The notes under the pieces are model-generated. The model saw nothing but the letters and a program-made list of their open reading frames with translations, ran no database searches and was not told where the DNA came from. A DNA stretch of 64,000 nt, taken from NCBI RefSeq assembly GCF_017812015.1, contig NZ_JADQTN010000001.1, positions 784,501 to 848,500 of the forward strand, written 5' to 3'. Position numbers and translations under genes: made by a program. This document shows, one piece after another, positions 39,282 to 48,290 of the stretch (position 1 is the stretch's first letter; the number at the start of each line of letters is the position of its first letter). The stretch comes from Pontixanthobacter sp. CEM42. GTDB lineage: Bacteria; Pseudomonadota; Alphaproteobacteria; Sphingomonadales; Sphingomonadaceae.

Positions 39282-39310
39282 CACTTAGGAACTTGCGGTC
39301 CCGGCCTCAA
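39282..39310 (-). promoter_or_regulatory. Promoter of 6S RNA within the end of zapA
   Basis: On the minus strand TTGAGG (39305-39310), 17 bases, TAAGTG (39282-39287). The -10 box ends 7 bases before the first G of the closing stem (39275), so the predicted start coincides with the folded 5' end. The -10 includes the zapA stop codon. Confidence 0.5.
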
Positions 39311-39875
39311 GCTTATCTGCACAAGTTTCGAGCAAATCGGCGAAACGTTCGAGTGCCGGAGCAAGGTCAGGATCATCGGTCAGGGTAGCGCTGAAGCCCG
39401 CTTGGGTAGGAGCGTTGCGCGCTTCATCCAATTGAACAGTCAGTGCAGATTTTTCTTGCTCCAGTGCGGCAACATGCGCCGTCACTTTCTCCAATTCAGA
39501 TCGGCACTCCTCGGACTCTTCACGCCGTTGGGTCAGCTCAGTACGGACTTCTTCGACTTCATTTGCATGGTTTTTTTGCGCCAACTTCAATCCATCAAGC
39601 TCGGCGGTAAGTGTGCTGATGGTCTGGTTCAACTCCCCCTGCGCAGTAAGCGCAGCATTCCCGGCCTCGGCTGACTTTTTGGTCTCATGCAGTTCGTCGG
39701 CTAAAAACAGGGCGCTGAACAGCAGCTTCTGCGTTTCGGCAATGTGTTGCCCATCGCCAAGCTGCCCAATCTTTTCATTGATGACGGCACCCAGCGAGCT
39801 GACGTGATTTTCCTCACCTGGACCGCAGGTTACCGTATATTCGCGATCGCCAATCGAGAGTTTGACCTCGCTCAT
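39285..39875 (-). CDS. zapA: ZapA, FtsZ-ring-associated protein, with long coiled-coil tail
   Basis: Residues 1 to about 95 match ZapA, which bundles FtsZ protofilaments at midcell (VKLSIGDREYTVTCGPGEE, VSSLGAVINEKI, KLLFSALFLADELHE). The protein is 196 residues against a usual 100 or so. The extra part (about 70-155) is a heptad-rich coiled coil (LTAELDGLKLAQKNHANEVE, LEKVTAHVAALEQEKSALTV) with a short acidic C-terminus. It is preceded by a 64-residue coiled-coil gene with an ATGA overlap and followed by 6S RNA. Confidence 0.9.
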   Translation of the reverse strand: MSEVKLSIGDREYTVTCGPGEENHVSSLGAVINEKIGQLGDGQHIAETQKLLFSALFLADELHETKKSAEAGNAALTAQGELNQTISTLTAELDGLKLAQKNHANEVEEVRTELTQRREESEECRSELEKVTAHVAALEQEKSALTVQLDEARNAPTQAGFSATLTDDPDLAPALERFADLLETCADKLEAGTASS

Positions 39876-40066
39876 TGGTCGAGCTCCTCGATCAATTTAT
39901 CCAGATCATTCATGGAGTTAGAAACGGTGTCGCGCAGGCTCTCATGCTTAACGACAAGCGCTGAGACGGACGGTGGAGTGCTTGGCAAGTTGTCGGCGGC
40001 CTGTGCGATGCGGGCAAGTGCCGTTTCAATGCGCTGGACAGCGGACTCGATGCGTTCCTGACTCAT
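39872..40066 (-). CDS. Small coiled-coil protein coupled to zapA
   Basis: 64 residues from the ATG at complement 40064-40066. Helical heptad-like content: IESAVQRIETALARIAQAAD, then LRDTVSNSMNDLDKLIEELD. Its stop overlaps the zapA ATG (ATGA), so both should be made together. The position next to zapA and the helical character suggest a division-ring or ZapA partner (ZapB-like), but no sequence signature proves it. The divergent tkt promoter lies upstream. Confidence 0.7.
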   Translation of the reverse strand: MSQERIESAVQRIETALARIAQAADNLPSTPPSVSALVVKHESLRDTVSNSMNDLDKLIEELDQ

Positions 40067-40111
40067 AGCTGCGAAATTATAGCAATTGCGATGCTTGCGC
40101 AAAGGTTTGGC

Positions 40112-40140
40112 ATGACAAGTTGATAGCACCTGTTGATAAT
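40112..40140 (+). promoter_or_regulatory. Candidate tkt promoter with long leader
   Basis: ATGACA (40112-40117), 17 bases, GATAAT (40135-40140), each box 5 of 6. The predicted start near 40147 leaves about 160 bases of untranslated leader before the tkt ATG (40309). Confidence 0.5.
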
Positions 40141-40308
40141 TGCGCACCGGCCCGACCTCGATAGAGCCGCTGGTTTTCAGATTTTGGATCATTGGCGGGG
40201 ATCATCGCGGTGCTGTCCTTGACCTTGCTGGGCAGGTTCGCGAAGGCTTCGGACACGGCGAATCGGTCAGAATTCGCGTCCAGAATACACCCAGCAGGAG
40301 CTTCCCGA

Positions 40309-42306
40309 ATGAGCCTCGATCCGTCCCGCATGGCACCTATGGCCAATGCCATCCGTGCCCTTTCGATGGACGCTGTCCAGGCAGCCAATTCTGGGCATCC
40401 CGGCATGCCGATGGGCATGGCCGATGTGGCAACCGTTTTGTGGTCGAAATATCTGAAATTTGATCCCTCTGCGCCCGATTGGGCCGACCGAGATCGGTTC
40501 GTACTGTCGGCCGGGCACGGGTCGATGCTGATCTACTCGCTGCTGCATCTATCCGGCTACGCCCAGCCGACGATGGATGACATCGCCAATTTCCGCCAGA
40601 TTGGTCACCCTTGCGCCGGACATCCAGAGAATTTCCTTCTCGACGGTGTCGAGTGCACCACCGGTCCTTTGGGCCAGGGCGTCGCGATGGCAGTTGGGAT
40701 GGCGATTGCAGAGCGCCAGTTGAACGCTAATTTTGGCGATGATCTGGTTGACCACCGCACATGGGCGATTGCCGGCGATGGTTGCCTGATGGAAGGTATC
40801 AACCACGAGGCGATTGGTCTCGCTGGCCACCTCAAGCTCGGTCAGTTGATCGTGCTTTGGGACGATAACAGCATCACCATCGACGGCAGTGCAGATCTTT
40901 CGACCAGCGAAGATGTGAAAGCACGCCACGAAAGCGCTGGCTGGCATGTGGTAAGCTGTGACGGCCACGATGTCGCGGATATCAGCCGGGCGATCGAAGA
41001 AGCGATGGCGGATGAACGCCCCTCGCTGGTCGCCTGTAAGACAGTGATCGGCAAGGGCGCGCCCAACAAGCAAGGCACCTCGGCAACGCACGGCGCGCCG
41101 CTTGGTCCCGATGAGATTACTGCGGCGCGCGAAACACTCGGATGGGAACACGAACCATTCGTGGTTCCGGATGACATCACGGCTGACTGGAAGTCGACCG
41201 GTCATCGCGGTGTCGAGGCTCACAGCGCTTGGCGCACTCGCCTCGCTGCTTCGGGCAAGCAAGACGAATTTGAAGCGCGTATGGCGAATGTTGGCGACGC
41301 TGCTGGTCGAGCAATCGAGAGCCATATTCGCGGCTTGGCCGCAGAACCCCAGAAAGTTGCGACACGGAAAGCGTCCGAAATGGCGCTTGGCCCGTTGACC
41401 GAGACACTGCCGCAAATGATCGGTGGTTCTGCCGATCTCACCGGCTCCAACAACACCAAGACGCCTAGTACGCTGCCATTTAACGCGGACGACTACTCGG
41501 GTCGCTATCTGTACTACGGGATTCGCGAATTCGGCATGGCCGCCGCGATGAACGGTATGGCATTGCATGGCGGCGTTGTGCCATATGGCGGCACGTTCCT
41601 TATCTTCAGCGACTATTGCCGCAACGCGATCCGTCTGTCGGCATTGCAGGAAATTGGCAGCATTTATGTGATGACCCATGATTCCATCGGTCTTGGCGAA
41701 GATGGTCCGACGCACCAGCCTATTGAACAGGTGATGAGCCTGCGCCTGGTGCCTAACCTCAATGTCTACCGCCCGTGCGATACGATCGAGACGGCCGAAT
41801 GTTGGACGCTTGCATTGCAAACGCCGAACACGCCTTCGATTCTGGCGCTTTCCCGTCAAGGTTTGCCGCAAATGCGCGGCGAGGGTGATACTAACTGGAC
41901 TTCAGCGACGAACCGCAGTGCCAAGGGCGGCTACCGCCTTCGTGCAGCTGGTGCGGATCGCAAAGTCGTTCTGGTCGCAACAGGCTCTGAGGTCCACCTC
42001 TCCGCTGAAGTTGCTGACGCTCTGGAAGAGCAGGGGATCGGTGCTGATGTGGTGTCGATGCCGTGCACTGAATTGTTCGACGCTCAGGACAATGCCTATC
42101 GTGCAGACCTATTCCCCGCCGATGCGCTGAAAGTTTCGATAGAAGCCGGGACAAGCTTTGGTTGGGAGCGTTACACGGGAACAGACGGTATCAATATCGG
42201 CATTGACCGCTTCGGTGCATCAGCCCCGGCGAGCGATCTCTTTAAGAAATTCGGATTCACTGCGGACGCTATCGTTCCGCAAATTGTCAACAAATTGAAC
42301 AGTTAA
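40309..42306 (+). CDS. tkt: Transketolase
   Basis: Transketolase moves two-carbon units between sugar phosphates in the pentose phosphate pathway. It is 665 residues from the ATG at 40309, which has AGGAG at 40296-40300; an open frame from 40192 was rejected. Motifs are AVQAANSGHPGMPMGMAD, the ThDP-binding GDGCLMEGINHEA to WDDNSITIDG, IREFGMAAAMNGMALHGG with the catalytic Glu, and SIGLGEDGPTHQPIEQ. It heads a tkt-gap-pgk run of glycolytic/pentose genes, a common cbb/gap-type arrangement in proteobacteria. Confidence 0.97.
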   Translation: MSLDPSRMAPMANAIRALSMDAVQAANSGHPGMPMGMADVATVLWSKYLKFDPSAPDWADRDRFVLSAGHGSMLIYSLLHLSGYAQPTMDDIANFRQIGHPCAGHPENFLLDGVECTTGPLGQGVAMAVGMAIAERQLNANFGDDLVDHRTWAIAGDGCLMEGINHEAIGLAGHLKLGQLIVLWDDNSITIDGSADLSTSEDVKARHESAGWHVVSCDGHDVADISRAIEEAMADERPSLVACKTVIGKGAPNKQGTSATHGAPLGPDEITAARETLGWEHEPFVVPDDITADWKSTGHRGVEAHSAWRTRLAASGKQDEFEARMANVGDAAGRAIESHIRGLAAEPQKVATRKASEMALGPLTETLPQMIGGSADLTGSNNTKTPSTLPFNADDYSGRYLYYGIREFGMAAAMNGMALHGGVVPYGGTFLIFSDYCRNAIRLSALQEIGSIYVMTHDSIGLGEDGPTHQPIEQVMSLRLVPNLNVYRPCDTIETAECWTLALQTPNTPSILALSRQGLPQMRGEGDTNWTSATNRSAKGGYRLRAAGADRKVVLVATGSEVHLSAEVADALEEQGIGADVVSMPCTELFDAQDNAYRADLFPADALKVSIEAGTSFGWERYTGTDGINIGIDRFGASAPASDLFKKFGFTADAIVPQIVNKLNS

Positions 42307-42321
42307 GCAGGAGTAGTTCCT

Positions 42322-43326
42322 ATGACAAAAGTTGCCATCAACGGTTTTGGACGCATCGGACGCCTTGTCGCGCGTGCAATTCTTGAGCGCAGCGACCATG
42401 ATCTGGAACTGGTCGCGATCAACGACTTGGCAGATGCCAAGGCGAACGCGCTGTTGTTCCAGTTTGACTCGACGCATGGCCGCTTCCCGGGCGAAGTCAG
42501 CGCGAGCGATGACAGCATTACGGTCAACGGCAAGAAAATCGCTGTGACGTCGGAGCGCGATCCCGGCAATCTTCCGCATGGCGAAATGGGCGTGGACATC
42601 GTGCTGGAATGCACCGGTTTCTTCCAATCACACGAAGCTGCCGAGCCGCATCTCACAGCAGGTGCCAAGCGCGTATTGATCTCAGCTCCGGCTAAGAATG
42701 TTAGCGCGACCGTCGTTTACGGCGTCAACCATGACGTCCTGACGTCAAGCGATGTCATTGTTTCTAATGCATCTTGTACCACAAACTGCCTCTCGCCCGT
42801 TGCCAAAGTTTTGAACGATCTTGTGGGTATCGAGCGCGGCTTTATGACCACGATCCACAGCTATACCAATGATCAGCGGATGCTTGATCAGATGCACGGC
42901 GATATGCGCCGTGCCCGTGGTGGTGCGCAGAACATGATCCCGACGACAACGGGTGCAGCGCGCGCAGTGGGTCTGGTTCTGCCCGAACTCGCTGGCAAGC
43001 TGGACGGCAGTTCGGTTCGGGTACCGACACCGAATGTTTCACTGGTCGATCTAGTGTTCCAGCCGGGCCGCGACACGAATGCCGAGGAACTGAACGCTGC
43101 GCTTAAAGCTGCTGCGGACGGACCCATGAAGGGCGTTCTCGATTATACCGATCAGCCGCTCGTGAGCTCGGACTTCAACCACTATCCGGCCAGCTCGACC
43201 ATCGACAGTCTCGAAACCTCGGTCATGGAAGGCAAACTCTGCCGCGTTGTCTCGTGGTATGACAACGAGTGGGGCTTCTCCAACCGTATGATCGACACTG
43301 CGGGCGTAATGGCCGGAATGCTCTAA
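42322..43326 (+). CDS. gap: Glyceraldehyde-3-phosphate dehydrogenase, type I
   Basis: The 334-residue enzyme oxidises glyceraldehyde-3-phosphate to 1,3-bisphosphoglycerate. NAD-binding [14 protein letters not shown] lies at the N-terminus. The active site is [18 protein letters not shown] with Cys152, followed by [18 protein letters not shown] and [13 protein letters not shown]. Asp at NDLADA suggests NAD rather than NADP preference. It starts 15 bases after tkt with an AGGAG site, and pgk follows 10 bases later. Confidence 0.98.
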   Translation: MTKVAINGFGRIGRLVARAILERSDHDLELVAINDLADAKANALLFQFDSTHGRFPGEVSASDDSITVNGKKIAVTSERDPGNLPHGEMGVDIVLECTGFFQSHEAAEPHLTAGAKRVLISAPAKNVSATVVYGVNHDVLTSSDVIVSNASCTTNCLSPVAKVLNDLVGIERGFMTTIHSYTNDQRMLDQMHGDMRRARGGAQNMIPTTTGAARAVGLVLPELAGKLDGSSVRVPTPNVSLVDLVFQPGRDTNAEELNAALKAAADGPMKGVLDYTDQPLVSSDFNHYPASSTIDSLETSVMEGKLCRVVSWYDNEWGFSNRMIDTAGVMAGML

Positions 43327-43336
43327 GGAACTCGGG

Positions 43337-44536
43337 ATGAGCAGTTTTCGCACCCTCGATGATCTTGGTGACATCACCGGTAAAGTAGCGCTGGTTCGTG
43401 TGGATCTGAATCTGCCAATGAATGGCGGTTCGGTCACCGATACCACGCGTGTGCAAGCGTCGGCGCCGACAATCCTCGAGCTCGCTGAAAAAGGCGCGAA
43501 AGTCCTGCTATTGGCCCACTTCGGTAGGCCTAAAGGCCAACGTAACTCGACAATGTCTGTCAGCATGACGCTTGATGCGGTTGAGGATGTGCTGGGCCGA
43601 GAAGTCATGTTCATTCCTGAAATTCATGGGCCTGTCGTCGAGCAATCCATCGGTATCTTACGCAATGGTGATATCGGCCTGCTCGAAAACACCCGCTTTT
43701 GGACAGGCGAAGAGGCTAATGATACCGATTTTGCCAAAGGCATCGCTGCAAATGGCGATTTCTTCGTCAATGATGCGTTCTCTGCCGCGCATCGCGCACA
43801 TGCCAGCACGGTGGGTGTTGCCAACATTCTGCCATCGTACGCCGGGCGCGCGATGGAGAAAGAGCTCAAGGCACTTGAAGCTGCACTAGACAAGCCCGAG
43901 CAGCCCGTTGCTGCCGTGGTTGGTGGCGCGAAGGTCTCCTCCAAACTTGCCGTGCTCGAAAATCTTGTCAGCAAGGTTCAGCATCTGATCATTGGTGGTG
44001 GGATGGCCAACACATTCTTGGCCGCACGCGGGGTCGACGTGGGCAAATCACTATGCGAGCATGATCTGACCGCTACCGCGAATGCAATCATGGATGCTGC
44101 TGACGCCGCGGGCTGCACGGTGCATTTGCCTTATGACGTCGTGGTTTCGCAGGAATTTGCTGCCAACCCAACTAGCCTGCGTATTTGCAATGTCCATGAA
44201 GTCGCTGAAAATGAAATGATTTTGGATGTCGGCCCGCTCGCAGTGGAGGCATTGGCTGACGTCTTGAAAACCTGTCGGACACTGGTTTGGAACGGACCGA
44301 TGGGTGCGTTTGAAACCGAGCCGTTCGATGCCGCAACCGTAGCGCTCGCAAAAACTGCCGCCGCGCTGAGCGCCGAAGGATCGCTAGTATCCGTTGCGGG
44401 CGGCGGTGATACTGTAGCTGCGCTCAATCATGCCGGTGCTGCTGACGATTTCTCCTATATTTCAACTGCAGGTGGTGCTTTCCTCGAATGGATGGAAGGC
44501 AAGGAACTGCCGGGAGTAGCCGCTCTATCTTCGTAA
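43337..44536 (+). CDS. pgk: Phosphoglycerate kinase
   Basis: The 399-residue glycolytic kinase makes ATP from 1,3-bisphosphoglycerate. It has VALVRVDLNLPMNGGSVTD (family signature), LLLAHFGRPKG, AFSAAHRAHASTVG, AAVVGGAKVSSKLAVLENL (hinge), GPMGAFETEPFD and C-terminal VSVAGGGDTVAAL with STAGGAFLEWMEGKELPG. The length is standard. The final 49 bases overlap the start of the next gene in another frame. Confidence 0.98.
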   Translation: MSSFRTLDDLGDITGKVALVRVDLNLPMNGGSVTDTTRVQASAPTILELAEKGAKVLLLAHFGRPKGQRNSTMSVSMTLDAVEDVLGREVMFIPEIHGPVVEQSIGILRNGDIGLLENTRFWTGEEANDTDFAKGIAANGDFFVNDAFSAAHRAHASTVGVANILPSYAGRAMEKELKALEAALDKPEQPVAAVVGGAKVSSKLAVLENLVSKVQHLIIGGGMANTFLAARGVDVGKSLCEHDLTATANAIMDAADAAGCTVHLPYDVVVSQEFAANPTSLRICNVHEVAENEMILDVGPLAVEALADVLKTCRTLVWNGPMGAFETEPFDAATVALAKTAAALSAEGSLVSVAGGGDTVAALNHAGAADDFSYISTAGGAFLEWMEGKELPGVAALSS

Positions 44537-45606
44537 GGGTTCTTCTCACCGTTTGCTTGGGGCTTATGGCGAGTCCGACTTCGGCAAATGATGCAGATTA
44601 CCAAGCGTTTGAGGAATTCCTTGAGCAGTTCCGGAAGGACAACTCAACTTCCGCGCTAAGCGCTCTCATTGTTCGCGATGGCGAAATAGCTTGGGAAGGC
44701 TACTTTGGTACATATGATGATGAGGGCGATCTGCCCACGACGTCAGACACAACCTACAAAATCGCATCGGTTACCAAACCAATCGCTGCAACGGCGGTCT
44801 TGGCAGAAGGTCTAGCGGGTGATTTGGAGTTAGGTACACCAATGACTGCGGATGCAGATTGGGCGGAATTTTGCGATTACTTTTCTGGCACGCCGATCCC
44901 GTTCATGGGCGGCGGTGCCGATCGTTTGGGCAACTCCATTGCACCAGTCGATTGCGCGAAGCCGACCACTCTGGCCGAAATGTTGGATATGCGGGCGAAC
45001 GCCGAGACCTTCGTCTATAACCCAATCGCGTTTGCGCGAATTGACCGCGTCATTCGCGGCGCTGGCGGGCGTGCACTGCGTGCAATCGTTCGTGACCGTG
45101 TTGCCGAGCCATCGGGGATGCGCGATGCTGCCTTAGGTTGGCGCGATCCGGAAGGCGGCGCGGCGCTCCGCTTTCTGGCTGAGCCATTTCATGTAGTAGA
45201 TGGACGGCTGACGAAACAGCCGCTGCCGGACGATGATTTTCGCGCTGCTGCGGGCATTATTGCTTCACCTCGATCAATTGCTGCGTTTGATATCGCTTAT
45301 GATGCAGGACTGTTGATACCGCCTGGACTTCGCAAACGGTTGATAGACGATGTTGAGATCGGTCCGCTCGGTGACTATCGCCAAGGCTGGTTTTTGGAAG
45401 AATGGCGCGGTCAAAGATTGATGTGGCACTCGGGTTGGAATGAGAAGCAGTACTCGGCGATTTATCTCAAAGTGCCTAAGAGGCGTCTGACTTTGATTGT
45501 ACTGGCAAACACCGAGTCGGTTTGGTGGGGCAACTCCGTAGTGAAAGCCGAGATAGCCGAAAGCCCGATAGCGAAAGCATTCCTAACCCAATTCGCGAGC
45601 AACTAA
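44488..45606 (+). CDS. Exported beta-lactamase-fold serine hydrolase
   Basis: A 372-residue protein with a signal peptide (hydrophobic IFVRVLLTVCLGLMA, cleavage near PTSA). It belongs to the class C beta-lactamase/penicillin-binding-protein fold: catalytic S94-x-x-K97 in KIASVTKPIA, a possible YxN (VYNPIAF), and C-terminal MWHSGWNEKQY equivalent to the KTG/HxG strand. Such proteins include esterases and D-peptidases; the substrate is unknown. The start at 44488 lies inside pgk (49-base overlap). It is the only ATG that keeps the complete signal peptide, but the true start is uncertain. Its stop overlaps the next ATG (TAATG). Confidence 0.78.
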   Translation: MDGRQGTAGSSRSIFVRVLLTVCLGLMASPTSANDADYQAFEEFLEQFRKDNSTSALSALIVRDGEIAWEGYFGTYDDEGDLPTTSDTTYKIASVTKPIAATAVLAEGLAGDLELGTPMTADADWAEFCDYFSGTPIPFMGGGADRLGNSIAPVDCAKPTTLAEMLDMRANAETFVYNPIAFARIDRVIRGAGGRALRAIVRDRVAEPSGMRDAALGWRDPEGGAALRFLAEPFHVVDGRLTKQPLPDDDFRAAAGIIASPRSIAAFDIAYDAGLLIPPGLRKRLIDDVEIGPLGDYRQGWFLEEWRGQRLMWHSGWNEKQYSAIYLKVPKRRLTLIVLANTESVWWGNSVVKAEIAESPIAKAFLTQFASN

Positions 45607-46247
45607 TGGCAGAAACCCAGCACTTCTTCAGTACTCCATTCTCAGTTGATGGACTCGCGAGCAAAGAAGGAATCACTGCGCTTCGCCAGGCTATCGAGGC
45701 AGAACACGCGCGCGACTCGGATGGTGTTCAGATTTCCAACATAAATGGCTGGCATTCCAACACAAATATGATCGATTGGGGTGGGGAAGCTGCCCGTGCG
45801 CTTGCTTACAAGGCTATGCAGATGGCCGATGCCCAGACGATTGATACCAAGTCACCGCAGGATAGCCGCTTTGATTGGGTACCCGAAATGTGGGCCAATG
45901 TTAGCGGCAAGGGCAGCGCCAACCAATATCACTTCCATCCAGGATCGTTCTGGTCTGCAGTCGCATATATCGATGACGGGTATGAAGGCAGGGACGATCC
46001 GGCGCTTGGCGGAGAACTGCAATTGCTCGATCCGCGCATGCCGATGGTGCGCATGACCGCTCCAGACTTGCGGATGGTGGATGCCAATCGACAGCCTCAG
46101 CAAAACGAGATCGCGATTCGCCCCAGAACAGGGATGATTGTGCTGTTTCCAAGCTGGCTGCAGCATGCCGTTCGCCCATTTAAGGGCGGGGGCACACGAG
46201 TTTCCATAGCGATCAATCTGGTCGCTGCTCTGAAACGCGGACGATAA
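45606..46247 (+). CDS. TIGR02466-like putative 2OG-Fe(II) oxygenase
   Basis: 213 residues from the ATG at 45606 that overlaps the previous stop. The core ANQYHFHPGSFWSAVAYIDD, GGELQLLDPRMP, and late MIVLFPSWLQHAVRPFKGG with TRVSIAINL match the double-stranded beta-helix of TIGR02466-type proteins. Candidate Fe ligands are His109 or His111, Glu138 and His187, with Arg198 as the likely 2-oxoglutarate contact. The substrate is unknown. Coupling to the serine hydrolase gene suggests a common transcript inserted between pgk and the aldolase gene. Confidence 0.75.
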   Translation: MAETQHFFSTPFSVDGLASKEGITALRQAIEAEHARDSDGVQISNINGWHSNTNMIDWGGEAARALAYKAMQMADAQTIDTKSPQDSRFDWVPEMWANVSGKGSANQYHFHPGSFWSAVAYIDDGYEGRDDPALGGELQLLDPRMPMVRMTAPDLRMVDANRQPQQNEIAIRPRTGMIVLFPSWLQHAVRPFKGGGTRVSIAINLVAALKRGR

Positions 46248-46340
46248 TTTGCGCAGCGGCGTTGCGGATGGAGCAGGGCGAAGTTAAAGGGCGCACGCAT
46301 TACCGTTGCATTCGTATGCACAGACAACAGGACTGACCAC

Positions 46341-47234
46341 ATGAATACCGCTGAAATGACCGCAAAGATCGCTGCCGGCCGAGGCTTTATTGCGGCGCTG
46401 GACCAATCGGGCGGCTCCACTCCCAAGGCCCTCAAGGGCTACGGCGTCGAGAAGAGCGAGTACTCTGGCGATGACGAGATGTTCGCCAAGATCCATGCGA
46501 TGCGTTGCCGCGTTGTCACATCGCCTAGCTTTAATGGCGAGAAAGTTGTCGGTGCCATCCTGTTTGAGAAGACTATGAATGGTTGCACGGATGACGGTAC
46601 ACCAGTTCCGACCCAGCTTTCCAATCGCGGTATTGTGCCTTTTTTGAAGGTAGATGCGGGGATGCACGAAACTGAAAATGGCGTGCAATTGATGAAAGAT
46701 ATGCCGCGTCTCGACGAGATGTGCGCGCGTGGGAGAGAGCTGGGCGTTTTCGGTACAAAGATGCGTTCGGTCATTCACGAAGCCAATGCAGAAGGCATTG
46801 CGGCCAATGTCCGGCAGCAGATGGATTTCGGTCTTCGGATTTTGGACAACGGTTTGATGCCGATCCTTGAGCCTGAAGCTTCACTCGCGAGTGACAGTCG
46901 TGCCGCAGCTGAGGAGATGCTGCTTGCCAGCATGCTAGATCAACTAGATCGCCTTGGCGACGATCAGAAAGTCATGCTGAAACTGACAATTCCGGCTCAG
47001 CCGAACTTGTATCAACCGCTTGTCGATCACCCCAAAGTGCTGCGCGTCGTCGCTCTTTCTGGCGGCTATTCTCGCAACGAAGCAGTGCGTGAGCTCGCCA
47101 AGAACAATGGCATGATTGCCAGCTTCAGCCGTGCACTGCTCGAAGAACTGCGCGCGCAAATGGACGATCAGGAATTCGACGCTGCGCTATCGAGCGCTAT
47201 CGATGAAATTCAGGCAGCCTCGATCGCTGGCTGA
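46341..47234 (+). CDS. fda: Fructose-bisphosphate aldolase, class I
   Basis: The 297-residue Schiff-base aldolase cleaves fructose-1,6-bisphosphate. It is the short class I type: GRGFIAALDQSGGSTPKALKG at the N-terminus, FLKVDAGMHE, MPILEPEAS and VMLKLTIPAQPNLYQ with the Schiff-base lysine at 214, then VVALSGGYSRNEA. Metal ligands of class II enzymes are absent. AGGA precedes the ATG. It belongs functionally with tkt-gap-pgk upstream, separated by two unrelated genes. Confidence 0.94.
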   Translation: MNTAEMTAKIAAGRGFIAALDQSGGSTPKALKGYGVEKSEYSGDDEMFAKIHAMRCRVVTSPSFNGEKVVGAILFEKTMNGCTDDGTPVPTQLSNRGIVPFLKVDAGMHETENGVQLMKDMPRLDEMCARGRELGVFGTKMRSVIHEANAEGIAANVRQQMDFGLRILDNGLMPILEPEASLASDSRAAAEEMLLASMLDQLDRLGDDQKVMLKLTIPAQPNLYQPLVDHPKVLRVVALSGGYSRNEAVRELAKNNGMIASFSRALLEELRAQMDDQEFDAALSSAIDEIQAASIAG

Positions 47235-47277
47235 TCTTAAGCTTGGCGGCGCTGGCGCAAGGCTCTAAGCGGCTCCT

Positions 47278-47913
47278 ATGTCTGATAATAACCGCGTTGA
47301 GACCCAGATTTACCTGATTTCACCGCTCGATGTTGGCGGAGATTTTCCCGCTCGCTTGGAGCGTGTATTGTCAGCGGGCGGGCCTGTCACCGCGTTCCAA
47401 TTCCGAGTGAAGGGGTTGGAACAGCACGCGGCAGCTGAGCTTGCTGCACCGTTGCAGGAGATTTGCGCAGCGCATGATGTGGCATTCATCGTCAACGATA
47501 GTATTGCTCTTGCGAAGCGGCTCAATGCAGATGGCGTACATCTCGGCCAATCGGATGGCTCTGTAGCAGACGCGCGTGAAAAATTGGGCCGAGACGCTCA
47601 GATTGGCGTGACGTGTCACGGCAGTCGCCACCTCGCTATGGAAGCGGGTGAGCAAGGCGCAGACTATGTCGCTTTCGGTGCCTTCTATCCGACCACCACG
47701 AAGGACGTCGAACACACCGCAGAGATCGAATTGCTCGAATTCTGGAGCGGATTGTTCGAGATACCGTGCGTCGCGATCGGCGGAATCACGCCCGCTAATT
47801 GCGAACCGATTGTGGACGCAGGAGCGGACTTTATCGCTGTATCAGGTGCCGTTTGGAACGGTGATGAGGTTGCCGCGATTAAGGCTTTCTCTGACAAACT
47901 GTCTGGGCGTTAG
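47278..47913 (+). CDS. thiE: Thiamine-phosphate synthase
   Basis: The 211-residue enzyme joins HMP-PP and thiazole phosphate into thiamine phosphate. The TIM-barrel motifs are FIVNDSIALAKRLNADGVHL, GQSDGSVADAR, IGVTCHGSRHLAMEAGEQGADYVAFGAFYPTTTK (in part) and VAIGGITPANC. No TPP riboswitch-like sequence is seen in the 43-base spacer, so it probably shares the fda transcript. Its last 4 bases overlap a convergent gene. Confidence 0.9.
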   Translation: MSDNNRVETQIYLISPLDVGGDFPARLERVLSAGGPVTAFQFRVKGLEQHAAAELAAPLQEICAAHDVAFIVNDSIALAKRLNADGVHLGQSDGSVADAREKLGRDAQIGVTCHGSRHLAMEAGEQGADYVAFGAFYPTTTKDVEHTAEIELLEFWSGLFEIPCVAIGGITPANCEPIVDAGADFIAVSGAVWNGDEVAAIKAFSDKLSGR

Positions 47914-48290
47914 CCGGAACCGCCGCGCCGGATACAGCGTATGCGCCCGAGTTTTCCCTCTTCGTCGACCCACTGAAGCTTGGACTTGCCGGTGCGTTCA
48001 AACCGTATCCCCTTAAGCGGACCTCTGGTGAAGGTCACCCGCTTTCCGGTTAGTAGGTAGGTGCCAGATCCCTCGGTATTGCTGTAGGTCGAGGCATTGC
48101 TGATCGTGAAGTTCTTTTCAGGCAATTCGGTCCAAGCCGCTCCACCGGCATCCCCCGGCAATGAGCACTCATAGTAACCGTGCGGTAATGTGCTTAATCG
48201 GCCCATGCGATCTTGGGTAGCTGCGGGCGTCGCCGCCAGAGAGAACGCGATCAGTAAAATTGCGCACGGTAGAATTGGCTTCATAGTCAT
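47910..48290 (-). CDS. Small secreted protein of unknown function
   Basis: A 126-residue protein with a signal peptide (MKPILPCAILLIAFSLAATPAA) and a compact beta-rich mature part: GYYECSLPGDAGGAAWTELP, FTISNASTYSNTEGSGTYLL, TFTRGPLKGIRFERTGKSKL and a basic end RCIRRGGSG. Two cysteines (in YECS and IRCI) may pair. It looks like a small lipocalin/avidin-type barrel by pattern only; I cannot name the family. It is divergent from efp with a 130-base spacer. Confidence 0.6.
   Translation of the reverse strand: MTMKPILPCAILLIAFSLAATPAATQDRMGRLSTLPHGYYECSLPGDAGGAAWTELPEKNFTISNASTYSNTEGSGTYLLTGKRVTFTRGPLKGIRFERTGKSKLQWVDEEGKLGRIRCIRRGGSG

Noticed and set aside
40549-41871. 440-residue minus-strand open frame
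   Set aside because: It is wholly antisense to tkt, has no family features and arises from GC-biased third positions.
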